Assembly: GCA_964618455.1 (NCBI GenBank)
Contig: CAZUAQ010000002.1
Coordinates: 115,876-179,875, forward strand
Source of the DNA: CAZUAQ01 sp964618455
Lineage (GTDB): Bacteria > Planctomycetota > Phycisphaerae > UBA1845 > PWPN01
Direction of reading: 5' to 3'
Length of the DNA stretch: 64,000 nucleotides
Part shown: positions 34,177-43,243 of the stretch, one piece after another
Position numbering within the stretch: position 1 is the stretch's first letter
Layout of the letters: every line of letters starts with the position of its first letter
Program-made: the position numbers and the translations under genes
The notes under the pieces: model-generated
What the model was told of the DNA's origin: nothing
The model's input: the letters and a program-made list of their open reading frames with translations, nothing else
Databases searched by the model: none

Positions 34177-35130
34177 ATGAATACCCAAATGACCCTTTCC
34201 AGAATCGTCATCGCTTTGCTCGTCGTGATCGCTTGCGCGCCGGGTTCACTCATCGCTAAGCCCGATCAGAAGGCCGGGAAGAACGAGACCGCCAAGCCTC
34301 AGCCGCGAACTCTCCGCGTGGCGGCGATCTCCGTCGAGTGCAATCCGCGCGAAGTCGACGAGAACCGCAAGCGCATCGAGAAGTGGATGAAGAAGGCGGC
34401 GGAGGCTGATGCGGAACTCGCCCTTTTCCCCGAGGCGGCGCTCTCCGGCTGGTGGCAGAACCGCAAGATCCGCGATTACGGCGAGCCGGTCGATGGCCCG
34501 TCGATTCAGAAACTCATCAAGCTGGCCAGGGAACTGGACTTGACCGTGGCAGTGGGCATGACGGAACGTGACGGCGACAAGGCCTACATCACGCACGTAC
34601 TGCTGGACGGTGACGGGGTCATCGGCAAGCATCGGAAGAGTTCGCTGGCCGGGGGAAAGACCAATGGTGAAGGCCTTTACTGGGATGAAGGAAATGACGC
34701 CAACGTCTTCACGGTCAAGGATATCAAGCTTGGCATCGCCATCTGTTTCGAGTCCGTGCATCCCGAGACCTGCCGCAAGCTCGCAGCCCAGGGCGCGGAG
34801 ATCATCCTCGCCCCCTACGCCAACGGCACGGAACCCGATCAACTCACCAACATCGAGCAGGGACGCGAGAACGGCAAACGCACGTACACCTATGATCGCG
34901 CGAAGGAAAACATGGTCTGGTACGTCGGCTGCGACCAGACACCTCACAATAAAGACCGCAGCCTCCGCGCCGGCGCCGCCTACATCATCAGCCCCACCGG
35001 GCGACTCGTGACCATCACTGACGGCAAGCCCGGCGAAGCGATGGTCGTGCATACCATCGAACTGCCACCACTCCCTGACAAGAAAAGCAAGGCGTCCGCC
35101 TCAAAGGAATCCGCCAGCGCCGCGAAGTAA
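34177..35130 (+). CDS. Exported carbon-nitrogen hydrolase (nitrilase superfamily)
   Basis: A 317-residue protein with a Sec signal peptide (RIVIALLVVIACAPGSLIA) and a nitrilase-fold domain. The catalytic triad is visible as Glu86 (ALFPEAALSGW), Lys154 (GKHRKSSL) and Cys190 (GIAICFESVHPE). The family cleaves amide or nitrile C-N bonds; an exported member may act on cell-envelope or dissolved organic nitrogen compounds, but the substrate is not evident. The C-terminal tail is Lys/Ser/Ala rich. A perfect TATAAT box lies 7 bases before the ATG, with no ribosome site in between, hence the possible leaderless reading. It lies between two exported glycosidase-like genes. Confidence 0.9.
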   Translation: MNTQMTLSRIVIALLVVIACAPGSLIAKPDQKAGKNETAKPQPRTLRVAAISVECNPREVDENRKRIEKWMKKAAEADAELALFPEAALSGWWQNRKIRDYGEPVDGPSIQKLIKLARELDLTVAVGMTERDGDKAYITHVLLDGDGVIGKHRKSSLAGGKTNGEGLYWDEGNDANVFTVKDIKLGIAICFESVHPETCRKLAAQGAEIILAPYANGTEPDQLTNIEQGRENGKRTYTYDRAKENMVWYVGCDQTPHNKDRSLRAGAAYIISPTGRLVTITDGKPGEAMVVHTIELPPLPDKKSKASASKESASAAK

Positions 35131-35271
35131 GCATGCGATCGGCCATGGCGATCCCACCTGGCGCGTATTCGCCGATACCCAGTGCCATTGTGGGTAGAAC
35201 TGCGCTTGTCATTCCGCCATAATAGAGTTCTCCATGTCCACATCTGTTGACGAGAGCTCTGGAGGGAGTGA

Positions 35272-37458
35272 ATGACACGCGCCTGTATCTTCTTCGCCTT
35301 GACCACCATCCTTACGCTCACTGCCCCGGCAAGAGGTCAAACGCCGCCCAACCCCTACGGCATCGCCGGGTACGGCGTGCTGGACGATTTGAACATGCCG
35401 GCCGACTGCCTGCACTACGACTGGAACGGTCTGCACACCGAAAACCCCATCCAGATGTGCCGCCCGAATCACTACTACGATTTCGTCGGCATTCCCCATC
35501 GCTGGTGGGGATGGAACGAACAGACCGGTGAAATCAACGACCCCGCGCAGTTCGATCAATGGGTTCTCGCCAACCCGGGCAAGATCTGGATCATCGGCAA
35601 CGAGCCGGACCTCCAATCCCAGGACGGGCTGACGCAGGAACAGTACGCCCTGATGTACAAGACCTACCACGACTTCATCAGCCAGCGCGACCCTACCGCA
35701 CGGTTCTGCATCGGCGCGATCACCGGCGGATCGGCCACGGCCCAGTTGACCTACACGCAGAACTGGTACCAGACCGTCCTGGACTACTACGAAACCACCT
35801 ATGGCGAGCCGATGCCGATCGACATCTGGAACATCCACAGTTACTGCGGTCCGAAGCAGATTGAGAACCCCGATCAGCCCATCCAGGACTTCGTACAACC
35901 GTTCGTGCAATGGTGCCACACGGTCGAGAACGGGCGCTATGCCGACGCGGAAGTGTGGATCACCGAACTGCCCATCGGCGAATGGCTGGGCGCCCTCAGT
36001 GAAGAATGGATCATCTGGTTCGCCGAGCGTTACCTGCCGCGACTCGAGCAGGCGGGCATCGATCGCTGGTTCTGGTTCGTCTCGCGCGACGGCGGCGAGT
36101 GGGCGACCGTCGCGCTGGTCAAGTCCTACGGCGTCTCCCCGCTCGGCACCGCCTACGCCGATCTTGCTCACGGCTATCCCAATGCGATCCCACCGGTGCC
36201 GCCCTATGTTCCCGACCCGACACCGGACTTCTTTCATGAGACCTTTTCGGCAGGAACGATCGAACACCCCTGGATGATCAAGGCCGGTCAGTGGACCATC
36301 GACAATGGGACGCTCCGCCAGACGCGACAGAACTATGCCTGGAACGGTGAAACCTGCGTCCTCCAGTATGCTTATGGCGACTTCGACGCGACGTTTCGCA
36401 TGCGCGTCAACGATGCCCCCACGCCCGACCAGTGGGCTGGCTTTCTCTTTCACGCCACCAATCGCTTCCACTGGCATGCCGACAGCGGTTACCTGGTCTA
36501 CATGAGAGAGAATGGAAATGTCGGCCTGTTCAGCGCATCGGAAGGAAGCCTGCTCCAGATCACCGGTGCCGTCGAAGACGCCTCCCAGTGGCATGACATG
36601 CGCGTCCAGATGGACGGCTGGCGCATCCGCGTCTGGGTGGATCGCAACCTGATCATCAATCTCACGGACGCAGCACAGTCCTATGCCCAAGGCTACTCCA
36701 TGCTGCAGGTGCTCAAGACCGACGGCAGCTACGATGACCTGCGGATGTGGACGACGCCCGGCACGCCCCCCGCCATCACCGACACGACCATCAGCCGCCG
36801 ATGGTGGACCGCCGACGATGCCACGCCCATCTCCGTAACGACGTCCGCGGAGGACGTCGACGGGCTCGCGGAGATCGTCGAGATGCGCGTCGGCCTCGAT
36901 GACGGCTCGCATGCCTCCGACCATGCCCGCGGTCAACTCGCATGGGGCTTGACCGACGAGGACATCACTTCCGGTGGCGGTGACTGGACATTGATGGGCG
37001 ACGCGACCGGCGGCGGACGTTGGGCATGGCGCGTGAACGCGTGGGGCTCCGATGATTTCATCACACCCGTTTCGGCTTCAACTTCGGTCCAGGGAGAGAC
37101 GCGATCGGTCACCTTCTCGTTCACCGTCAAGCCGGTCTGGGCCCCCGCCATCGGTCAAACCGTCCGCGGCTATGCCCGTGATCTTCGAGGCAGCGACTCG
37201 ACCTGGATCGTCGGCCCCAACGATATTGATGTGCATCCCTGGCATCCGGGCGACATGGACGGCGACGGTGATGCGGACCAGTCCGACTTCGGCCGGTTCC
37301 AGGCCTGCCTGTCCGGTTCCGGCGTCAGCCAGTCGGATGCCACGTGCCTTGACGCGCGCTTTGATGCCGACGACGACGTGGACTCCGCGGATTTCGGCGA
37401 CTTCCTCGCCTGCCTCAGCGGTGCCGGCATCCCTGCCGACCCGTCCTGCGCGGACTGA
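35272..37458 (+). CDS. Exported TIM-barrel glycosidase-like protein with jelly-roll and dockerin parts
   Basis: A 728-residue exported protein (signal to about residue 22, TAPARGQ). Residues 25-310 look like a (beta/alpha)8 glycoside hydrolase of the Glyco_hydro_cc/GH128-like kind: Glu in WIIGNEPD as acid/base and Glu in AEVWITELP as nucleophile, with WNIHSYCG between them. Residues 320-500 are a concanavalin-like lectin domain (WTIDNGTLRQ, WAGFLFHATNRFHW, WHDMRVQMDGWRIRVWVD). An Ig-like domain follows, then a dockerin-type end with two calcium loops (DMDGDGDADQSDF and DADDDVDSADF), each with an ACLSG helix. CATAAT at 35218-35223 may be the -10 box. Confidence 0.85.
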   Translation: MTRACIFFALTTILTLTAPARGQTPPNPYGIAGYGVLDDLNMPADCLHYDWNGLHTENPIQMCRPNHYYDFVGIPHRWWGWNEQTGEINDPAQFDQWVLANPGKIWIIGNEPDLQSQDGLTQEQYALMYKTYHDFISQRDPTARFCIGAITGGSATAQLTYTQNWYQTVLDYYETTYGEPMPIDIWNIHSYCGPKQIENPDQPIQDFVQPFVQWCHTVENGRYADAEVWITELPIGEWLGALSEEWIIWFAERYLPRLEQAGIDRWFWFVSRDGGEWATVALVKSYGVSPLGTAYADLAHGYPNAIPPVPPYVPDPTPDFFHETFSAGTIEHPWMIKAGQWTIDNGTLRQTRQNYAWNGETCVLQYAYGDFDATFRMRVNDAPTPDQWAGFLFHATNRFHWHADSGYLVYMRENGNVGLFSASEGSLLQITGAVEDASQWHDMRVQMDGWRIRVWVDRNLIINLTDAAQSYAQGYSMLQVLKTDGSYDDLRMWTTPGTPPAITDTTISRRWWTADDATPISVTTSAEDVDGLAEIVEMRVGLDDGSHASDHARGQLAWGLTDEDITSGGGDWTLMGDATGGGRWAWRVNAWGSDDFITPVSASTSVQGETRSVTFSFTVKPVWAPAIGQTVRGYARDLRGSDSTWIVGPNDIDVHPWHPGDMDGDGDADQSDFGRFQACLSGSGVSQSDATCLDARFDADDDVDSADFGDFLACLSGAGIPADPSCAD

Positions 37459-37615
37459 GTCCGCAAGCTCGTCTTGACAGTCCGCGAGCCCGGCCGAACA
37501 ATGTGCGGACCGGTGGGAGATGATCGGGCCGACTGCCGGAGGAATCTTCGAAGTGCTGTATCGCACACAGGTCCCTGCCCTCGTAAAAGGCTTTGGACGC
37601 CTACCGGGAGGTGAC

Positions 37616-37649
37616 CCGAAATCGAGACACGTTTTTTCGTCGATTTCGG
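37616..37649. promoter_or_regulatory. Perfect 10-base inverted repeat upstream of the Rieske gene
   Basis: CCGAAATCGA (37616-37625) pairs exactly with TCGATTTCGG (37640-37649) around a 14-base loop that contains six Ts. No T tract follows, so it is not a standard terminator. It lies about 55 bases before the candidate -10 box and could be an operator, or an end of the upstream transcript. Confidence 0.45.
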
Positions 37650-37700
37650 ACACTTGAGTGGGGATTTTGCCCACCCGCGCTACTCAATCGGGCCGGTTTG

Positions 37701-37709
37701 TGATACTAT
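37701..37709 (+). promoter_or_regulatory. Candidate extended -10 promoter of the Rieske-cytochrome b cluster
   Basis: TGATACTAT has the TGN extension before TACTAT (37704-37709, 4/6 match). The start site would be near 37716, giving a leader of about 160 bases to the ATG at 37879. No -35 box is evident. Confidence 0.4.
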
Positions 37710-37878
37710 TCACTAATTGGCACGGGTCGGTGCCTCCTCGAAGTGCAGCAGATGAATACCTGGAGCGTGAAGTGGGATCGGACGCATCCCGCACGTCGTG
37801 CTTACCTTGCAGACATTGTGGGGGGGCGGGCACCTGACGGGGCGTCATGACATCAGCGAGCAAAGTGAGCGATTACTC

Positions 37879-38970
37879 ATGGCCACGAAGGAACTGGTCA
37901 CCAAGGTCTGGATCGAGCCGGGTTGCATCGTATGCGACGCATGCGAAACGACCGCGCCGGACGTCTTCGAGGTCCTGGAGGACACCTGTATCATCCGCCC
38001 GGCCGCGTTGGAGGCGGAGTTCAACAAGCCCCGCACCGAAACCATCATCGAGGCGGCGGAGGAATGCCCGGTCGAGGTGATCAAGTTCGAGACCGTCGAG
38101 GTGGACGAGGCTGACGCCCCCGCCCAGGTCGCGAGCGGCGGTGGCGAGGAGGCCCCCGCGGAGGCCGAGTCCGCGCCTGAGGCGGCAGCGACGCCTGATG
38201 CCGGAACGTCTACCCCTGCTCCCGAGACAGCCGCCGCCAAGTCGGAAACGAAACACGAAACACGTGTGGAGACCCCGGTCGGCGCGTCCGACCCCGCCAT
38301 TCAGGCGTTGTTGCGTGCGACCACGTCCCGGGGAGGTGTGCCGGGCATGCAACGTGGTGGTACCGAATCGACTCCCGCCGTCAAGGCGTTACGCAGCAAG
38401 AAACTCGATGACCTCCCGCCCGACGCGCGCTACGGAAAAGTCCTGGAAGCCGCCAAGGAAACGAAATCTTCCGGCAAGCTCAGTCGGCGCGAGGCCGCGC
38501 TGGTGACCGCCGCCGGTGTCGGCTGGGCGGCCACCACCGTTTCCGGGCTGGTGAGCGTGGGCGCTCTGCAGCGCTACATGATGCCCAACGTGCTGGAGGA
38601 GCCCGATCCGCGCGTCCGCGTGGGGACGGTGAGCAAGTACGCCGAATTGCCTGTCGGCGGCGTCTCCGAGGACTTCAAACCGGAGGGCATCTGGCTGGTG
38701 CGGCTGGAAAACGAGGTGGCGGCGCTGAGCATCATCTGCACGCACCTTGGCTGCATTCCCAACTGGCTGGAAAGCGAACGGAAATTCAAATGCCCCTGCC
38801 ATGGCAGCGGTTTCATGCAGAACGGTATCAATTTCGAAGGCCCTGCCCCGCGTCCGCTCGAGCGTTTCAAGATCTCGGTCGAGGACGGGGTTGTGGTCGT
38901 GGATCGAAGCAAGAAGTACCAGCAGGAGAAAGGCGAGTGGAGTAACCCCGACAGCTATCTGAGTGTGTAG
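37879..38970 (+). CDS. Ferredoxin-Rieske fusion subunit of a b6f/bc-type quinol-oxidising complex
   Basis: A 363-residue fusion. Residues 1-72 are a single-cluster ferredoxin with Cys16, Cys19, Cys22 and Cys63 followed by Pro (CIVCDAC, then EECP), plus an extra Cys37. An Ala/Glu/Pro-rich linker of about 100 residues follows. A twin-arginine segment (LSRREAALVTAAG, 201-213) leads into one transmembrane helix (about 206-228). The C-terminal part is a Rieske 2Fe-2S domain with Cys287, His289, Cys292 (CTHLGC) and Cys305, Cys307, His308 (CPCHGSGF). If exported by Tat as usual, the ferredoxin part stays in the cytoplasm and the Rieske part faces the periplasm. Cytochrome b genes follow at 39179 and 40046. 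The ATG at 37879 has only a weak ribosome site. Confidence 0.92.
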   Translation: MATKELVTKVWIEPGCIVCDACETTAPDVFEVLEDTCIIRPAALEAEFNKPRTETIIEAAEECPVEVIKFETVEVDEADAPAQVASGGGEEAPAEAESAPEAAATPDAGTSTPAPETAAAKSETKHETRVETPVGASDPAIQALLRATTSRGGVPGMQRGGTESTPAVKALRSKKLDDLPPDARYGKVLEAAKETKSSGKLSRREAALVTAAGVGWAATTVSGLVSVGALQRYMMPNVLEEPDPRVRVGTVSKYAELPVGGVSEDFKPEGIWLVRLENEVAALSIICTHLGCIPNWLESERKFKCPCHGSGFMQNGINFEGPAPRPLERFKISVEDGVVVVDRSKKYQQEKGEWSNPDSYLSV

Positions 38971-38988
38971 ATATCGGAGCGATCGCAA

Positions 38989-39014
38989 CCGGCATCGGCG
39001 ATGATCGATGCCGG
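38989..39014 (+). other. Stem-loop after the Rieske gene
   Basis: CCGGCATCG (38989-38997) pairs perfectly with CGATGCCGG (39006-39014) around an 8-base loop, 19 bases after the stop codon. There is no T tract, so it is more likely an mRNA-stabilising or processing hairpin than a terminator, because cytochrome b genes continue on the same strand. Confidence 0.45.
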
Positions 39015-39178
39015 GCATTCAGAACATGCTCAACGCCCGTCGGGCGCACTTGCATGTCGGCGGAAACCCTGTCCTCTCGGCAACTATAGATTTCGAAGTG
39101 AAGCGTCCATGGCACGGCCGACGATCGGCATCGTGCGGGCGTCGTGTCCAGTCTTGACCCTACGAGTTGGATGAATCG

Positions 39179-39964
<786 letters not shown>

Positions 39965-40045
39965 TCGGGCGTCCTGGAAAGGCCATGACACGTTGACGAC
40001 GCGCCGCTCGACGGTGCTCCATGGATTTGAAAAGGGTTCTGGAAA

Positions 40046-41308
40046 GTGCTGATTGCTCAAGCTGATGTGGCGATATTGAACGGAGTCTTCTGGACGGGGA
40101 CGGCGCTGTTTTTCGCGCTGACCCTGATCGGCAGCGCCCTGTACAAGCTGCGCCATGTGCTTCTGGGCATTCCCATTCTCATGATCGCCGCCTTCATCGT
40201 GCTGGGCGACTGGTCGGGCGCCCGGGACTTCGTCAACTGGCTGCTCGGCCCGGAAAGGCTGCTCTTCTTTTCAGTCATGGTGCTGGTTCTGGCCATGCTT
40301 TATTACAAGGAGTGGACGAACCCCGCCTTTTTTCTGATCGGCTTGATCCTCTTTACCCTGGTCTATTTCGGCAGCGCGCTCGACGGGGACTTCCTGCTCA
40401 TCATCGCCAAGCCGGACAACGTGCCCATCACGTTGATGATCTTCCTGATCCTCTTTCTGATGTGGCTCTCGTTCCGGCGGATGGCCATCAACGATGAACG
40501 CATGGCCCGCGGTGAGCCGCTGGTCGAAGCGGGCAGCGACGACAAGGTGCTGGTCTGGCCCGACCTGGTATACACCGAACTCGTCGCCCTCGTGCTGTGC
40601 ACGGTCTTCCTGATCGTCTGGGCGATTTTCTTCCGGGCGCCGCTCGAACCCCCGGCCAATCCCACGGCGGTGCCCAACCCGTCCAAGGCGCCGTGGTACT
40701 TCCTCGGGCTCCAGGAATTGCTGGTCTACTTCGATCCCTGGATCGCCGGGGTGCTGCTGCCGGGACTCATCGTCTTCGGCCTCATGGCCTTGCCGTACAT
40801 CGACGTGAACCCCAAGGGCAACGGCTACTACACGCTGAAGGAACGCCCGTTTGCGATCTTCACATTTCTCTTCGGGTTTATCGTCCTCTGGGTGGTGCTG
40901 ATCGTTCTCGGGACATTCCTTCGCGGCCCGAACTGGAACTTCTTCGGCCCTTACGAGTACTGGGATCCGCACATTCCCGCCGCGCTGACGAACGTCAACC
41001 TGTCGGAGATCTTCTGGGTCCAGATGCTCAATGTCGGACTGCCCACGCAGGATTCGCATGGCGATTTTTACTATCTCGTGCGCGAGGCACCGGGGCTCAT
41101 CCTGGTGGCCGCCTATTTCATCCTCACACCGTGGATCCTCAAGAACACTGTCTTCGCGAAGATGTACGCTCAAATGGGCATGGCGCGATACGCGGTGTTC
41201 ATGGTGCTCTTCACCTGGATGGCGTTGATCCCGATCAAGATGCTGCTCCGCTGGCTGCTGAATCTCAAGTACATCGTGGCCATCACAGAGTGGTTCTTCA
41301 ATATCTGA
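40046..41308 (+). CDS. Long subunit-IV-like membrane protein (C-terminal cytochrome b part with extra helices)
   Basis: A 420-residue membrane protein with about ten hydrophobic helices. The middle part (about 180-300) matches the subunit IV/C-terminal cytochrome b region that completes the quinol-oxidation site: VYTELVALVLC, KAPWYFLGLQELLVYFDPWIAG, then GLMALPYIDVNPKG. The usual PEWY quinol-site motif reads APWY, so its Glu is absent. Five helices before and two after this core are additional to plain subunit IV (about 160 residues). The start is taken as the GTG at 40046; the ribosome site is weak. No cytochrome c domain is present, and none is encoded next to it. Confidence 0.85.
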   Translation: MLIAQADVAILNGVFWTGTALFFALTLIGSALYKLRHVLLGIPILMIAAFIVLGDWSGARDFVNWLLGPERLLFFSVMVLVLAMLYYKEWTNPAFFLIGLILFTLVYFGSALDGDFLLIIAKPDNVPITLMIFLILFLMWLSFRRMAINDERMARGEPLVEAGSDDKVLVWPDLVYTELVALVLCTVFLIVWAIFFRAPLEPPANPTAVPNPSKAPWYFLGLQELLVYFDPWIAGVLLPGLIVFGLMALPYIDVNPKGNGYYTLKERPFAIFTFLFGFIVLWVVLIVLGTFLRGPNWNFFGPYEYWDPHIPAALTNVNLSEIFWVQMLNVGLPTQDSHGDFYYLVREAPGLILVAAYFILTPWILKNTVFAKMYAQMGMARYAVFMVLFTWMALIPIKMLLRWLLNLKYIVAITEWFFNI

Positions 41309-41758
41309 CGATGCCCTTCGCTGGGTCTCAGCCATCCCACCTGCAATCCCCCCTGCTTGTGACTGCACAGGAGATGCGCGCCGTTGAGGCAATTCCCCAA
41401 GCCCGCTTGTCATATTGCGCAGCCGCTGAAGGTCTGGCACGCCCGCGTAAGCGACCGACTCGACGTTATTGAGAATGGGTCTCGAATGCATGCTGCACGA
41501 GGATCCACTTCATCTCGCCTCGATGCGGATCCAAGCGATCTAAGGCTGTCCCGCTGGCCTGAGATCACTTGAGCGTGCTCTACAGGGACTTCGACGAGCG
41601 CAGGTCGTCGGTCACCTGTCCATCTTGCAACCCGATCAAGCTTGGACATCCCTGGTGGCACGGGAGATGCTAGTTGCTCGGCATGTACTGATGGTCACCC
41701 ATGCCATCAAGCCGGATCGAGAATCGCTTAGATGCCGACAATTGATGTGAGGAATCCT
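41309..41758. other. Intergenic region between the cytochrome b and ferredoxin genes
   Basis: About 450 bases with no supported gene. I see no hairpin followed by Ts, no tRNA-like fold and no repeat. A GAGGA ribosome site at 41748-41752 belongs to the ferredoxin gene. It may be decayed coding sequence or a long untranslated stretch. Confidence 0.5.
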
Positions 41759-41968
41759 ATGGCAAACGTCACAAAGGTCTGGATTGAAGAGGACGAATGC
41801 ATCGCATGCGAGGCCTGCATTGGCGAAGCACCGGAAATTCTGGAGATGGACGACGACAAGTGCGTCGTGAAGACTTCGGATCCGGCCGTTCTGGCCGAGA
41901 ACAGTGAGCAGATTGTTGCGGCAGCGGAAGCCTGCCCCACGGACGCCGTGAAATACGAATCGGCCTGA
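41759..41968 (+). CDS. Small 4Fe-4S ferredoxin, paralogue of the Rieske fusion head
   Basis: A 69-residue ferredoxin. The cluster ligands are Cys14, Cys17, Cys20 (CIACEAC) and Cys59 before Pro60; an additional Cys35 occupies the same place as Cys37 of the Rieske fusion. The two share TKVWIE at the start and the layout throughout, so one derives from the other. The ATG at 41759 has GAGGA 6 bases upstream; an in-frame ATG at 41732 is less likely. It is probably a soluble electron carrier that could exchange electrons with the complex encoded before it. A strong terminator follows at 42077. Confidence 0.93.
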   Translation: MANVTKVWIEEDECIACEACIGEAPEILEMDDDKCVVKTSDPAVLAENSEQIVAAAEACPTDAVKYESA

Positions 41969-42076
41969 GGCAGGTTCCACACCGGGAATGTAGCCGGAAC
42001 TGCAGCGATCTTGAGTGCGGACCCTCCTCCCGCACTCGGTTCGCCCGCCCTCCTCCAGCGAGCAGATTTCGGCGTG

Positions 42077-42128
42077 CCTGGAGCGACAGTCGTCCCCAGA
42101 TAGGACGATCGTCGTTCCAGGTTTTTTT
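42077..42128 (+). terminator. Strong Rho-independent terminator after the ferredoxin gene
   Basis: A 19-base, nearly perfect stem (42077-42095 with 42103-42121; only a few mismatched or wobble positions, CCTGGA and CCAGG at the base) with a 7-base loop is followed by seven Ts (42122-42128). It closes the ferredoxin transcript and separates it from the DUF362 gene. Confidence 0.92.
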
Positions 42129-42187
42129 GTGCGCACGATGGTAGCAATCCATCCTGAAGAGGGTTATGCACGACGGCCGATAGCGCC

Positions 42188-42193
42188 TATAGT
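42188..42193 (+). promoter_or_regulatory. Candidate -10 box of the DUF362 gene
   Basis: TATAGT (5/6 match) lies 46 bases before the ATG at 42234 and just after the terminator. No clear -35 box is seen. Confidence 0.4.
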
Positions 42194-42233
42194 GCTTTGT
42201 GATTCCAAGATCTCCTCGGCCGGAGACCCCACC

Positions 42234-43217
42234 ATGAGTGAAAAACGTGCCCTCGTCAGTTTGGCCCCTGCGCCCTGTTATGAGACGCCGGTCGTCCAGG
42301 AAGCGGTCCGGAAGGTCGTCTCGGATTGCGGCGGCTGGAACGCGCTCCTGAAGCCGGGTGATCGCGTGCTCGTCAAGCCGAATTGCATCTGCGGCGGCAG
42401 GCCCGAGAAGGCAATTCAGACACACCCCGCCATCATTCTGGAAGTGTGCCGTCAGTTGAAGGACTTCGGCGCGAAGCCGTTCGTGGGCGATTCTCCCGCC
42501 TGGGGCTCGCTTCGGGGCAATCTTCGCACGCTCGAAATCCTGGATGATCTGGACCGGATGGGCGTGAAACTTGTCGAGTTCAAGAATCCGGTCAAGGCGC
42601 CGAATCCGAGGGGCCGCGTCTTCGATCACCTGACGGTGGAACGAGCGGCACTGGAGGCCGACGCCATCGTGAACCTGCCGAAGTTCAAGGCGCACAAGCA
42701 ACTCGTGCTGACGGTAGCGATCAAGAACATGTTCGGCTGCGTCGGCGGTCGGCGGAAGGCGTGGTGGCACGTCAAGGCGGGCAGCTACGAGAACTACTTC
42801 GGGCGTATGCTGGTGGATACCTTCGAGATGCTCCGACCCGCCATCACGATCATCGACGGGATCACCGCCATGGAGGGCGGCGGACCGATCAAGGGAACGC
42901 CACGCGACATGCACCTGCTCCTGGCATCCACCGATGGACCAGCCCTCGAGCGGGTGGCGGCGGAAATCGTGGGGCTCAAACCCGCACGTCTGCGAACACT
43001 TCAGGCGGCGCGGGAGATGAACGTGGGGACGCCCTTCCTCGATCGCATCAACATTCAGGGACCTCCGCTCGAAGAAGTGAAGATTTCGGATTTCGAGATC
43101 CCCAGACTCGTACCGATCGGTTTTTCGATTCCGCGACTGGTCAAGGGCGCCTTCAAGAATGCGTGGATCGTGCGGGTGCAGGCGCGCGAGGATTCACCGA
43201 AAAGCGGCGCGGCCTAA
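42234..43217 (+). CDS. DUF362 domain protein
   Basis: A 327-residue protein of the DUF362 family: VRKVVSDCGGWNALLKPGDRVLVKPNC, then HPAIILEVCRQLKDFGAKPFVGDSPAW, DAIVNLPKFKAHKQLVLTVAIKNMFGCVGG and INIQGPPLEEV. Many relatives carry a C-terminal ferredoxin domain, but this one does not, although it lies next to a ferredoxin gene. A redox role is often suggested for the family; the reaction is unknown. The ATG at 42234 (MSEKRALVSLAP) has GGAG 8 bases upstream, while the preceding 73 codons of open frame cross the terminator and are not coding. Confidence 0.9.
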   Translation: MSEKRALVSLAPAPCYETPVVQEAVRKVVSDCGGWNALLKPGDRVLVKPNCICGGRPEKAIQTHPAIILEVCRQLKDFGAKPFVGDSPAWGSLRGNLRTLEILDDLDRMGVKLVEFKNPVKAPNPRGRVFDHLTVERAALEADAIVNLPKFKAHKQLVLTVAIKNMFGCVGGRRKAWWHVKAGSYENYFGRMLVDTFEMLRPAITIIDGITAMEGGGPIKGTPRDMHLLLASTDGPALERVAAEIVGLKPARLRTLQAAREMNVGTPFLDRINIQGPPLEEVKISDFEIPRLVPIGFSIPRLVKGAFKNAWIVRVQAREDSPKSGAA

Positions 43218-43243
43218 CCCTTCATGTTGAATTGGAGTTTCTG

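Larger units (their letters stand above)
37459..37878. other. Intergenic region before the respiratory cluster
   Basis: These 420 bases hold a perfect hairpin (37616-37649), an extended -10 promoter candidate (37701-37709) and a G-rich run (GGGGGGGCGGGC near 37818). No gene is supported: open frames here lack ribosome sites and family resemblance. Confidence 0.5.

Noticed and set aside
41384..41572. 62-residue open frame in the gap before the ferredoxin gene
   Set aside because: No ribosome site, no recognisable pattern, and composition unlike the neighbouring genes.
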